Assembly (NCBI GenBank): GCA_964058805.1
Contig: CAXKVV010000713.1
Span: 1-64,000, forward strand
Source of the DNA: Schoenoplectus triqueter
Lineage: Eukaryota; Streptophyta; Magnoliopsida; Poales; Cyperaceae
Reading direction: 5' to 3'
DNA length: 64,000 bases
The notes under the pieces were generated by a model. It did no database searches and was not told the origin of the DNA. It saw nothing but the letters and a program-made list of their open reading frames with translations. Below are positions 12,209-25,160 of this stretch, one piece after another. Position 1 is the first letter of the stretch. Each line of letters opens with the position of its first letter. Made by a program: the position numbers and the translations under genes.

Positions 12209-15041
12209 GATTTATGTTCAGATCTTGTTTCCTTGGGTATCATTAGCTTATCACTTTAATTAATTAAATTGCAATAAGACCTGAGATTTCAATTTGAACG
12301 TTAGACCTTTATTTGTTAGAATTCATACAATTTCGCATCATTTCATGATATCCTAATTATTAAACAAGATAATTCAGTACATAATAATGTAGAATTATCT
12401 AATCTTTTGCTGCATAATAAAAATGCATCAACTTAATTTAGCTAGTTTTTTACTAGCTAGTATGATATATATGATTTATAATTTTACAGACATAATGTAT
12501 GTTGTATATCCAATTTAAAAGTAATTGGACAATTGTCAAATTTATGAAGTAAATTACTAAGTTCCCTTGTCCATGACCTAACAAATGCAGAAGAGGCAAA
12601 CCTTTCATCTGTACCCGTCAGGCGTCAGTGCTTGGCAACAATACATATATACAAAGAAATTTTTAACCGTATAGTAATGATATTGATACCCCCACTTCAT
12701 ATATTCCCCAAATGACTTGATCGTTCATACTTCATAGTTCATACTATTAACTATTTTAAAGTGCATTGAGAAGTAATTAATTAACACCACCATAAAAGTG
12801 GAGTTATATATTGAAATAAAGTACGTCTTTATGCCAACAGTTCCTGGCTAAATAACTAATAATGAGCTGTCCTTGTCATTTACTTTCATGACATGTAGTC
12901 TATTGTTCTTTCACGAAATATATAATTATATATCAATAACATAATAGCTAGGTTTCATGTATTATATATCATGCATATATGCTTAAATGTTCCCTTGTCG
13001 AAGATATATATCAAGGATAAATAAATACCGATCGAGCTAACTAAGAAATGAGAACTGTGAATTCCTATTGGAGTCTGTTAGTTAGTTCTTGGTAGAGTCT
13101 CTAACTCAATATCGTCTAATGGACTCGAATAGGCCCACAGACCGAACTCAGAGGCTTCTATAAGTTCATAATTTCTCTTATCTGTCACGAGAATCTAATC
13201 TCAAAATAAAGTGTCTTGAATGCTCAGACGCAACATTAAATGCCATGAATGTTCATACACAACGTATTATGAATGCACATGCACAATATTAAATATCATG
13301 ACTATCATCTCGAAAATAGTGGCTGACATAATCCAACAGCTATATGATGCAAAATAAATTTTATATAAAATATATCACCAATATATCGGAGAAGAATTTT
13401 TAAACATACATATTCACGCACACACACACAAAATAAAATAGTCTATATAAAGAAAAGTTAAAGCCGTGGAATTTCTCTCATAGAGATTCGAAACTACCCT
13501 ATCAATTCCTATTGCTACTGACTCCAGTACGTTTATTAATGTCGATTGGAACCATCTCCATTTAAGATTGCGTTGGTTCGCAGTGGATACCACTTTCACT
13601 GTTCCCTTAGCTGTTTGGCTTTGGATTTAACTGTTTTGGCAGAGAGAGAGCGTGAGAGAAGGTCGCGTAGCCACTGTTTCAGTGAATGATCAGTACACTT
13701 GCTGAGGCATGTGGCCGTTTTATTTACATTGTCTAAAGAAATACATATTCTTTATTATTTCCCTTTCGTTAAGTTTGACTGTTCGTTATTTTTTTTCTTG
13801 GGACATGTATGGAGCCGGTGATTGAAAGCATAGCGCTTCAAATATCAGCAGAGATTAAAGAGAGAACTGAATTAAATATAGTTAACATATATAAATTAAA
13901 TTTTCTAAGCACGAATAAGGGAACGTTGTTTGTCTATATACTAGACTGGAAAAACAAAGAAGTTAAATAGTTAAAGTCGTTGTTAATAAACTTTTCAAAG
14001 AACATATACAAATAAAAGAGAACAAAAGTAGTCAAAGAATGTACAAAAGAAACACATATGTTATTTTGGCATTTGCGATATTTCTGTATGTGTTGCATGA
14101 GGTTTTGTAACTTTGTTACACTGTGCCTGACCTACATATGCTACTGCTATAAGAAATCCAAATTACATGTGGTGAGGACTGGTACTGATACGTGAATAGT
14201 TTGAATTAAATGTAGATATACGGATTGACCAACTAACTATTAAGTATCAATTTCTCTCTGCTTCGGCTTTTATTATATTGAAGCATGATGTTTCCAATAC
14301 AATGATTTGGTACTTCTCTTTTTTTTTTCTTTCTTAATTTGTTGTTTTCAGTAATTCCTGAATCTACATGAAATTCATTCTGTTTCCTTGTTTAGCTAAT
14401 GGAATTCGGTACGGATCGATCTCACTTTCTTGTTTTCCCTGGAAACTAAATGTAGGTATTATGTACAAGTTCAGAGTAGCCTAGGAGCAGTCAGTTGAAA
14501 AGTCGGAATTTTTTTTTTCTTCCTCTGTCCCCTTTTGCTTGGATCGTCCCATCAATCTGAGATACAATTTGTTTACTGTACTGGTACTAGATCAATCAGC
14601 CTTTCATAACTTAAATTGGCTATATTCTACCTCCAGTGGTACTAGAAATTGGCGAGCGAATAAACTGTATACGCTATGCACTGAATACGATTTTTTTTTT
14701 TAAAGAATGAAAGATACATAAGCTATATATAATGATATAGTCAGCAACTTGAAATGGTAGGCATGATATCTTATTAATTAACTTACAATAGTGTAAGTAT
14801 TTAATTCTGAGCAATCTGTACCCCAGAAATATTGGGAGACATTCGAGGCAATTAATTAAGCTGGACCAGAACATTCTGTGTGGTGCATAGTGTAGTGAGT
14901 CGTAAATGCACCCCAAACGGGTCATGGAATATGAAAGAAACAGTGAAGACGATTGAGATGCGGAGAAAACGTGTAGCAGAGCATTACTTATTCTACGAAA
15001 CAGGACGTGATCTTGACTGTCAGATGGGGCATACCTCAGCT
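12205..15041. other. Intergenic; small minisatellite near 13.2 kb
   Basis: No gene is supported. At about 13217-13300 a unit of roughly 40 bases recurs two to three times (TGAATGCTCAGACGCAACAT, TGAATGTTCATACACAACG, TGAATGCACATGCACAATAT). A CA microsatellite lies at 13417-13428. Confidence 0.4.
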
Positions 15042-15659
15042 GTTAATTCTAAGGCTGGACAAAAAAGTTTGGGTTGGATTCGGGCTCGAACTAATCTGAC
15101 TCGAGCTAATTTGATTTCATAGTTAAATGAGCCGAGTTTAAGTTGGAGTTGGCTCGGCTTGTGGCTCGAATAATAATAATTTATATTTTTTTTCTGCTAA
15201 ATTCTAAGCTAATAATTTATCTCTCATTATCTCTCATCATCTCACCATCACAGCAGCTTAACGATTTCTCGTACACACTCGAGACTCGGTTTATATCTGT
15301 CTTGATAGTTTTTTTGCTAGTTCATCCATTCAAATTAGTGCAGTAAAATTTTTATTGAAAATATAATTTATTAATATATCAATTTTGTACTAACTCATAT
15401 ACCATTTTTGTAGATATATTGAATTTATAGTTTGTAGATATACTAAATATAAATGTCAAACTGAGTCAACGTACATGCATTGGCTCATGAACCAGCTCGT
15501 GAACTAGCTCAAATAGTAACGAGTTGAGCTTGAGCTAGACTTTTCAGCTCAAAACGTTTCACGAGCTCGACTCGATTCGACTCTAATTTTTATGAGCCAA
15601 GATTGAACTAAACTCGGCTCACTTGAATTCGACTCGTTTGCAGCTGCCCTAGTTAATTC
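15042..15659. mobile_element. hAT-type MITE with 8-bp target duplication
   Basis: The element occupies 15050-15651 (602 bp). It is bracketed by a perfect 8-bp direct repeat GTTAATTC (15042-15049 and 15652-15659). The ends TAAGGCTG and CAGCTGCCCTA form a short inverted terminus of TARGGCWG type. Many GCTCGA, GAGCTCG and GGCTCG motifs cluster near both ends, as in hAT subterminal repeats. An 8-bp duplication with TAGGGCTG-like ends is the hAT signature. No transposase is present. Confidence 0.75.
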
Positions 15660-17895
15660 AATTCAGTTACTTCGGTCCATTTTTTGTTCTTGCTTCTCTC
15701 TCAATTGCTTCCCGGAAAAAAGATGGAATACAGTTTCTTTTATTTTAACTATTTATAATAATGCTATTAGATTCTAACTTAATTAATTGCCCTATAGGTG
15801 CAATTAAAATTTATTATTTTAAAAGAAAATCTTACTAACACCGACATATATCATTTCTCGTATGTTTTTTATATTTTGAACTCAAATCACTCTGAAGAGA
15901 AATGTGACCCAGATCATCTATACTGAACCTATAGTTCCAGCTAAAATTCATTATTAAATAATGTTTATATACTATGCTAAAACATAATATGTTCGTATAA
16001 CAACATAAATACATAAATAAATAAATTATTATATGTGAATCACATGAAATGATCTATTTACGAATGTCAATTATGATTTTTTTACTTAAAGAAATTATGG
16101 ATGTAATATCAAAATTACGACTTAGGTGTGTCAATTAGGAAAAAAATTGAGCAACAATACCATGTCCCTTTCGGAACATTCAAGTCCCTCCATACTCATA
16201 CGTAGAATATTATATTAGAGTCTACTCAAAAGGGAAGTAATATTGTTATATATATTTCAAATTGGACGAGAAGAATTATTGAAGAAATTATTAGAGGGAA
16301 GTTCCTTCATTTTCCAGCATTAATTTATCTCTGCAATCAGAATTTGAGAGCAAGATTAAATTAATTTGTTAAGTGAAAAGAGTGAAATAAGTCCGTCACT
16401 TCAATCTAGCAAATTAAAGTAGATTAAGGTGAAGTAAGCGGACAAAATATTTATTTACTCTACTTAGTAACATATATCCAATTCATTTATTGTCAACCCG
16501 GTGTATTGAATACTAAGCCGATATCAACAAGATCCAGTTTAAAAGGTGGCATTTGGATGGTATACCTAATTAAATAGTGTCCATTAAATTCTCTGTGGGC
16601 CTTCTATTGATTAGGAAATAGATACCTGGTGTAACTCAATAATTAATGATCATGAAAATCAATTACTTGGCAAACCACGACAAAGAGAACGTTTACCATG
16701 TAGGACAGGACCAAATAAGGAAATAACTGTTTGCCTTGCTATTTTTGTGGTAGTGTTGTCCCGTTTTTCCTTAATTGTAAGGGAAAATAAAAATAGAGAT
16801 GAAAAATAGGAATTATAACACATAAAGTAAAAGAAAAGGTTTGAATGTCTCCATCACAATTTTATATTTTAAAGCTTAAATAAAAAAAATCACCAAATGG
16901 ATCTAAGCATGCCACTTTCTTTTTTGTTCTTTTATCTTCTTTTATTTTTTGAGATAGTTAGATGGAGGAGAAGCAATCTAATTTCAAATATTTATAAAGA
17001 ATCTATCATTTAAATTTTGAACATGCAGCTTGGATGTGTACATTATTGTTCCATTTGCACTTAATTCCAATTAAATGAAATTTGGATGTCATATATTTTT
17101 ATATGTATAAATCGACATTCAAAAATATATCTCAAAACATGTAATTTTATTTCAACTCATGAGAAAGATAATTGGAGAAGAAGAGATTTAGATGACAGAG
17201 ACTAGAAAACAATTTCTGATTCATATATTTTAAAACCATACGCAGCTTGGAAGCAAAACAAGGATATCTTATTTCCTTAATTAAACATCCTAGCTTAGAA
17301 GGAAATCACATTTCCTATTAAGTTGCACGGCCTTGAAAAATATTTGAAACAAATCAAAGAAATTACATTCCTACTTAAGTTTTTTTTTTAGGTAAGTAGA
17401 TCTTTGATCTATTTTAATCTTTTATAAAACGAAGAAAAAAGTTATAAGATTGAGTAGAAAAGAAATTGAAATACAAACACAATATATTATAAATAAAAAG
17501 AAAATAATAATTAAGTCAATGTAGTTCGACCATCCCATCCGCCACTAAATCCCTCGTTGACTATGTTGTGGTCCCATTTGTCATCTTAATCCAGTCAAAA
17601 CACTGTCTTACAATAATCAAGCCTCCTCATTACCCCATTACATGCACACAAAAGGAAAAATAACAGAAGTCCATATATCTGACACAATTTAATATGTTTT
17701 GGACTTTGTGTTAAAGATTTATTGTTTGATTTTCCAGTTAGGCTTTTTTTGTGTTTAGGCTTGTTTGATGTTCAAATTAGTTATTGGGTGCGGGACATGC
17801 TTATATATTTGGCAGCTTTATTTTTATTTTTTTTACTACTTGATTAATTTTATTAAAAAATAATAAAAAGATGGTACATTTACAATGATTTGCTG
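15660..17895. other. Intergenic, nothing recognised
   Basis: AT-rich DNA lacking extended codon structure, RNA genes or long repeats that I can see. Confidence 0.4.
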
Positions 17896-18056
17896 GAGAT
17901 CAGGGTGGAGCTAGAAAAATTGATAGGATGCTTGATTCAAATAAATAAAATATTCAGATGAAAAAAATTAGTTTTTATCATACAATCTTTATTTTTCAAT
18001 GAATCGGGGATGTCCGAGCGTCGACTGACGCCTACCTTGAATCTGCCCCTGCTAGA
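17896..18056. mobile_element. Short DNA-element relic with GGGGCAGAT-type ends
   Basis: Starts CAGGGTGGAGCTAG and ends GAATCTGCCCCTGCTAG, an imperfect inverted pair resembling the ends of the elements at 5524 and 37326. Only about 160 bases are left. Weak call. Confidence 0.35.
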
Positions 18057-19897
18057 GATGATCCGTATTTACTGAATCCTACAGTAACCTATGACCCCAA
18101 ACCCCTGCCCTTCTTACCCCTGAGAAGAATCCATTGGTAAATAAACAAAAATTATGGCGGAGCCAAGCAAAAACAAAAATTATGACTAAATTACAGCTGC
18201 ATGATAGCGGAGCCAAGCAGAAACAAAAATTACCAAAAAAAACAAAAACAAAAACCATTGGTAAAAGAATATCTTGACATGACTAGCAGGCATGTCAAAT
18301 AATGGTGACAATTAAATACGCTTAAATTGAATAACATCCAAACAGAGTAGGTTTCTGCATTTGCCTAGGACCACAATGGATGATGAGACATATATATTTT
18401 ATAACCACAAATAAAGCGGTCGTTAAATAAATACAATAAATAATTAAATATTATCAATATAGAAGACAAATGGTGCACAGCATATGATGTGTGGGACATT
18501 GTCTCTAGGAATAATATGCCATGACTTATTGCACCTTAAGCTTGTACGTATGCTAGCTATCAAGCTAGCTATATGTGCATGCCATGATTGGCACCGAAAA
18601 TGACTTTTATGGAACACCCAACAAAAATTGTTTCGACTATAAACTACGTATTACAGATCTAATTTGAGGGGGAAAATGACTGTTAACTAAAAGTATTGGA
18701 ACATTTTTGTATTCAAATCTGAAATTGAATAAGTAAATTGGTAAAAAAAAAAATTTATAGAAAAACTAAGATCGATCTTTATCTTTAAACACGAAGTTAA
18801 CTTACAATCTCAAGTTACGTCGGAATTCTTCTTTCTATGGATGCTTATGTACGTAGTAGAGATTGATATAATAGTTTCAAAAAAAGTATCATTTTTTTGT
18901 AAAAAAAAAATAATAGCAATTTTATAATATCTTCTTAATTAAATAGTGGGTGTGGGAAAGATTTTAATTAGATCAATGTAGCGCTGTATTGACGTAATAA
19001 TTCTTTTCAGATGAATACATCCGTTGAATGAATAAAAAAAATAGCAAGGCATGATGCCAAAAAAAATTAAATTCTGAGGTTGATTGTTATGGTAGAGTTC
19101 TAACTACTGGTATAAAACATTTGAGATATATGACACATACTCTCTGCCTAATTACACATGTATATATACAGGAAGATCTCTGACCAAATATTGAAAATAC
19201 AGGAAGTCCTCTTTGTTAGTAGAAATTTAGATGACCTTTTTTCTGCATCGACTACTGAACCAGGCAGAAAAGCTGCGAATGTTGAGTTGGTTATTAGTTA
19301 TTACTTCAGCTTCGGAATTTGATAAAGATGCATGATCAAATATTCAAATATTACTTGCAAGATATGCAATATGCATGCATCTCCTAGGGAATACTCAGGC
19401 AAGAATTATGATTTGAGATATGGCGCTCCATCTCTGTGTGTCCCCAAAAACTAACCACTGAAAAGTGGCAGCAACAGCAAGCAAAGAACTCCTTTAAACT
19501 CCCAACTGAAAAACGGTACGGTTATTTAAAAAAGTGATGAGCAGTCAACGACCGAGAGACATGGCATGTGTGAAAAAGTGATGCATGTGTTGTACTCATC
19601 TTCTATAGTTGCACTATACGGTATACCTACCTTACAAAAGAAAATTACACATTTCATAGTGATTTCTTTTTTATCGTTTTTGGGTGTGGATGCTTTTTGC
19701 AGGCTATTTTTGCCATGTAGTAGCTTGTTTTCTTAGTTGGGAATATGGGCAGTAGCTCACTGGAGGCCCTTTAAATTAAGATATAGAGAGCATGTGTTGG
19801 GCTGATATGTGGGCCCAGAAGACCTATTTGTTGGAAAATTAGGTGTTTGCAAGTATTGTTGAACTTACCGAACGGACCTAAATTATTTGGGGCGGGG
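18057..19897. other. Intergenic; one short direct repeat
   Basis: The motif GCGGAGCCAAGCA followed by AACAAAAATTA occurs twice (about 18155 and 18209). Otherwise nothing was recognised. Confidence 0.4.
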
Positions 19898-20188
19898 CTC
19901 ACTTGACTTGACAGTGGTTATGTTGACAATATTACCAACGAAATTTTAAATAAATTTTAAAAATGTTTAAAAATAGAAAAAAAATTATGGATACATTTTT
20001 AACTTGTAAATATATATGCAATTCAATTTTCAATCAATTTAAACATTATTTGATAGTTCATTAAAGACCATCAAAACTTTATACAATTTACAACAATTTT
20101 AGTTTAACATTTTTTATGGACTATATAATTATAATTAAATTGTATAAAATTTGAAACACAATCATTTTCAAGTGATATATTATTTGAT
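19898..20188. mobile_element. Degenerate fold-back MITE, family 4
   Basis: The left part (CACTTGACTTGACAGTGGTT, then AATATTACC and AAATAAATTTTAAAAATG) and the right part (TTCAAGTGATAT) resemble the intact copy at 45655-46038. The centre shares the ATAGTTCATTAAAGACCATC type of sequence. Confidence 0.5.
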
Positions 20189-20391
20189 CATTCCATTACC
20201 AATTTAGTGTACTTATACTGGGAAGAATAAAGGGGCCGATCAAAATAGTACGTTGATAATCCGGTCCTCATCATTCCAGTTATCCCCAAATAATATATTG
20301 CAGACTTTCCGCAACAAGCCGGAATTTCAGATATTTATTCCAAAAATTACAAAATTTCAGATGTATTTTCTATAGAAGAGACTTACAATAC

Positions 20392-20600
20392 AGAAATAAA
20401 GGATGAACAAAATTCCAAGTCCATTGGACAACATCCCTTTGACGACTGTTTTAACTTAAATTAGAAATAAAGGATACACAAAATTCCAAGTCCATTGGGA
20501 CAACATCCCTTTGAAGCCTGCTTTAACTTATATTAGAAATAAATGATAAACAAAATTCGAAGTCTATTGGACAACATCCTTTGAAGCCTGTTTTAACTGA
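20392..20600. repeat. Three tandem copies of a ~71-bp unit
   Basis: AGAAATAAAGGAT...AACATCCCTTTGA...TTTTAACTTA-type units start at 20392, 20463 and 20535, with only scattered differences. The last copy ends a few bases before the stop codon of the dehydrogenase pseudogene, so the array lies at its 3' end. Confidence 0.85.
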
Positions 20601-20605
20601 GAAAT

Positions 20606-23600
20606 TTAATCTGGAGACTCTAGTAGAGGAAATAGTTTGTCTAACTTGGCATTGGATAGGATGCGGTTTGGGTCCAGCTCCTTGCGTGCCTTGTTGAAGG
20701 CATCCACTGGAAAATGCTTCCTTAATCTATCCTGAAGCTCAGCTAGCTCGTCTCTGTCTTTCGGTATATTACAAGAACAAAAAAAGGATTATATTACACA
20801 GAATACACAGGTCCAAGGATTGAAATTTCAGATTATAGTAACCAAAATCGAAAGTTTCACTGAAACTTTAACAAACTTTTATTCAACCTGATTAATAAAA
20901 CAAAAAATATAAAAATTCATGCATTTTATGGGGTAGAACCTAAGAGTGGTCTTCGTGCCATTGGGCCACTGACAGCAGGCCCCAAAGAACCCCCTGGAGC
21001 GCATATCAGCAACTCAGCAGCAAACAGTGCTATTGAGCATTATAACCATTTAGGGGGGCTCACAGACACCTAGTGGTCCTCAGGCTAACACTAATTCAAC
21101 ATTACTTATTGAACCTTAAATAAAGTGATATGGCATCTATAAGTACTGTGCCTCAATTTTGGCCCAATGCTCAAAAGCAGAATAATGGTCCCATAGTTTG
21201 CTTTGGATGAGATGCCGGTAATGAAGAACTCCTCAGTGATGTCCTTTCGCTGTCATACATCCGTTCTTGGAAGGTACATAATTATGCCAACCTGATACAT
21301 TAACAATAAATTCAGAAGAAAAGAAAATAATAAAATAAAAAAAGGGAAAGCACAAAAGGAGCAAAAACAGAATGTCTAGAACAATAATTGTAACAATGTA
21401 ATCAGCATCAATAGCTCGGTATGAAGAATAAGAGTGAATTTAGAAGTTTTACTCCTGAACTCCGACAAATACAGAAATAATCCAACAAAAAACAAAATAT
21501 AATAATACCCAAGAAAATATATCATCTTCATTTGGGCTCGAAGCTGGGCTCATTGGGCTCTTACTCTGAGCAGTCCACCTCTGCTCAATAGGTGCCGGTG
21601 CTGGAACATGTTCCTTCTCTATTAATTTCATTAGCTCCTCTATATACTCCAAATCTTTCATGTTAGGCTTTGCAAATGACCCAACAGGAAAGCAAGTCTC
21701 AGAGACCCACTGCTGGTCTCCACAATCAAACCCTAAAATTTTGTCACTCCACCCAACTCGATATCATTCAGACTTTTTCCAGTACTCAGCTTCAGCTTTG
21801 TTCACCTATAAATTGCACAGAAGGCAAACAGAGATTAATATGTTGGTTTCTTGTGGCATCAAAACAGCCTTATTTCGGCAATAAAAACAAAAATGGAAAA
21901 AGAAATTTGTCGTAATTCTTGTCAAGTTGTGCACCAGTCTGGCCCAGCAAAGAAAGACTAACATCTTATGCCCATGAGAACTGAGGGAAGTTTTTTTGCC
22001 CCTTAATGGATTGTTGGGCCAATAATATTTAATAATTGTTTATAATAAAAGGAGTAGCGGCATAAAAGATAAGGTGACATGTTTATGAACCCTTATGATA
22101 TGGTCTTTGTTTAGTGGGTCCAACGCAAGAAGCTTGTCTCTTAACTCGGTGAAGGAGACTTCATTCACATCTGGCTCGACCCTGCAATATATCTACAGAT
22201 TGGAAGTGATCTAGCAATCTAGATAGCCTATAGATTTGGTATATGCAATAATGTGTTTAAAAAATCAAATTTTCATACAGACCTGTGAAGGAAACCAAGA
22301 AGTTAACAACATATTGTTGGAATTGCCATCGATGCAGGTAAGGATTCTATCTATTAAGGATTGTTGTTGGGGTTAAAGACTTTGTTGTTGTTGTTGTTGT
22401 TGTTGTTGTAAGGATTGTTGCATAAAAACAATTCCAGTTTTAATCAGAAAGACCATTTTTTTGTAAAATATATTCTGCTATTAAAGTCATCTCATACAAA
22501 TTTTGATAAATGCAGAAAAATATGGCCACATATGATTATAGTTTCAGAAAAGGGGCATATTAACTGTGAAAAGATGTAAATATTTTGCACCACATTTGGT
22601 ACCCATATGTTGTACTGAGGTCCTTCTCACAACCATAAAAGCATGAAATCTAATGAACTTCTTTGAAAATAAGTGACAATAAAGTACCAAAGGCGATCAA
22701 TTAGACTTACTTATATTTCACCAGCGACTCCCTATAAAGATTCCTCACATGTTGCACTGCTTCATCCTTTGTGTATTTCAAGATGAGTTTAGGAGATTTC
22801 AATTTAGAAAAAGGATTGCATGTTACCACAACTACTGTGTTGGTGTATGGAATCTACAAGTATTTTATGTGCTCAATTTCAGCCAGCCACTTCCTAGAAA
22901 CAAAAAATGATTGCTTCAGGTATGAAGTGTATCAGCCAGACCAAGGAAAATATTGCAATTTCTCCAACAGCTCATGTTGCAGACAATGTAATAATGGCAC
23001 AGGTACTACAGAATATTTTTCTTTACTTCTGTAAAATCTCAAAATATCATGCATATACAGCAATAAGATATATACTCCCAACAAAGCATATGAAGCATTG
23101 TATATACGGTGGGCTAAGACATAAAAACTGCTCATCTATGCCATTAAGTTCACATATTCTCGAAAGATGCCAAGTCATTCATCCTTGTAGGTTGAATAAG
23201 AAAATTGCATCGTGTTCTTTTGATGGAAATAGGGAGGGAAGGATAAAGTACAATCAAAATTACTAAATGTTCTATAAATGCACCTGAGATTTCCATATTT
23301 GTCGATCTTTGATATTTTGAGATTCTGTAGGTACACCAAAAATCAGAATTTTTAAGGTGCAGTAGAAGGCAGAGGATAAAGACTAAGCTCTTAGCCAATA
23401 TTGTGGTGAACAAAATGGTACCACATTAAATTGATCTTGTAATTGTAAATAGGTGATCTAGATCATGCAACTTAACATTACTTGTGATTTTCTTAATTTT
23501 GTTAGCATCTGAGAGGAAAGTGTGCGCCACAAGTTCATGCCTCTCAACACACTGCAGAGTAACCTCAACAACTACCCCAAGCGCACCTAAGCCACATCGA

Positions 23601-25160
23601 GCAAGATAAAACAGCTCAGGGTTTTTCTCTTTTGAAACTTCAATTGTTCCTTTGGCAGGGGTCACTATTTTCATGCTGATCACTTGCTCATTTATTGGAG
23701 GTAATTTTGTGCCAGTTTCAGCGGCCCCCACCTGAAATTATGTCCACAAAAAAATTGTATTATATCATAACTTCATTTTGATTGCAACCTTAAGTGTGCC
23801 ACTACCATACCTAAATGATATAACATGGATCAGCCATTCAACCAACACATGTTGGCCTATATTATTGGTTGTTTGGTTTTACTGAAATATCATTGTAAAG
23901 AAGAAATATAAAGGACACAATAGATAAGTTCCTAGTAGCACTGAACAATATACTTAATCCCTTGATTTACATCACAAGAGAAAAAAACTAGAATCCAGTT
24001 AACAGATGCCCAAGCTATGCAATTCGTGTGGATTGAATGTACAATGATATTGAAATAATTCCACTACCTGTATGATTCCACCAATCTGTTGCTCCCTAAT
24101 GGAAGCAAAATTCTGAAAAGTGAGCCCATGCTCTTTAAGCGCATCCACAAGCTGTGAGACATGGACGCCAGCCTGGACACAAACTGTCTTAGCCTCCTTA
24201 TTCACTTTCAATACTTTGTCCATTAGTGCCAGGTTCACCACCCCAAGCCCAATTAATCATAGAAGTACTTGTACTATTATGGCTTTGCTCAAATGTGATT
24301 AAATCAATTGACTTTGATGTAATTGTATGGTTCTTCTGCTCTTAATTTGACTAACACTAAAGATAACAATGAAACCTTGTAATCCTAAACCCCTAAGGTT
24401 CCTTCATGGTTTTGAGCCAGTGCTGCATGCAGTCTAGTTCTTGTATATTTCCTGATGTAAAATTGCTATTACCAAGCCTAATTAAGGTAAATAGTCAGTA
24501 TATAATTCAGCTCTTAATTTTATATCTTTTTCCTTCAGTGCTGCTAAATCAAGTATATACTTCAACTGTTGCAGTAAATTTCCTTGATTCTTCCCTTTAC
24601 AGTTTATGCATTTAGAACAAGTGGCCAACTGAACCGAACAGTGAACAGGAAGCGTTGAAGTGCTCAATAAGCTCAGCATTCGATTTTAAAAAGCTGTTAT
24701 TACTACTAGAACGGTGCATCCAGCTCGATTATTCACCAACCTTGATAAGCCAATTCCATTCGGAGATAGCCCCGACCCTACTGGCCGAATCCTCTGCCTC
24801 TTCGTGTTACCCTCTTTCAGTCTTTTCCAAATCAGGGATCGACTCTGGCTGAATAAACACACGTGTCACCACCTCATGAGTGCCGCATCAGGCAATGGGG
24901 GCGTACTTGAAGAGCTCAGATTTCTTGTGTTTCGCATCGGTTGGCAAGGGGAACGAGTAGTATGTGGCAGCACCGCAGCCGAGGAGCAGGATGAAGTATC
25001 CGGCATACTTGCGTGTCTCGGAATCGGTGGCGCTGGAGGAGGAGAGGGGTCGGAGAAGGTGAAGGAAAGAGAGGTTGGGTTTGGGACTGGAGTTAGGGTT
25101 TACGAGGTGGTGTCAGAGGGAACGAGAGCGGCGGAGGAGGCGAGCGAAGAGATGTTGCAT
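20606..25160 (-). pseudogene. L-galactono-1,4-lactone dehydrogenase pseudogene
   Basis: Eight exon-like blocks on the minus strand match plant GLDH, the mitochondrial flavoenzyme making ascorbate: 25160-24741, 24248-24068, 23731-23482, 22893-22711, 22181-22091, 21805-21509, 21291-about 21170, and about 20765-20606. Clear segments are NFASIREQQIGGIIQ, EQVISMKIVTPAKGT, MKDLEYIEELMKLIEKE and ELDPNRILSNAKL. Defects: stop at codon 16 of the transit peptide (25113-25115), an in-frame deletion and then a frameshift in exon 1, an intron 1 acceptor reading GG for AG, and the FAD-site GAHGTG read as GAAETG. There are further stops at 22854-22856, 21764-21766 and 21253-21255, and a 1-nt loss near 21224. 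Introns remain, so it arose by DNA duplication, not retrocopying. A functional copy should exist elsewhere. Confidence 0.93.
22380..22410. repeat. TTG trinucleotide microsatellite
   Basis: About ten TTG units within an intron of the dehydrogenase pseudogene. Confidence 0.95.

Noticed and set aside
20606..25160. Intact GLDH gene
   Set aside because: At least four in-frame stops in different exons, frameshifts, an altered flavin site and a lost splice acceptor cannot all be sequencing error.
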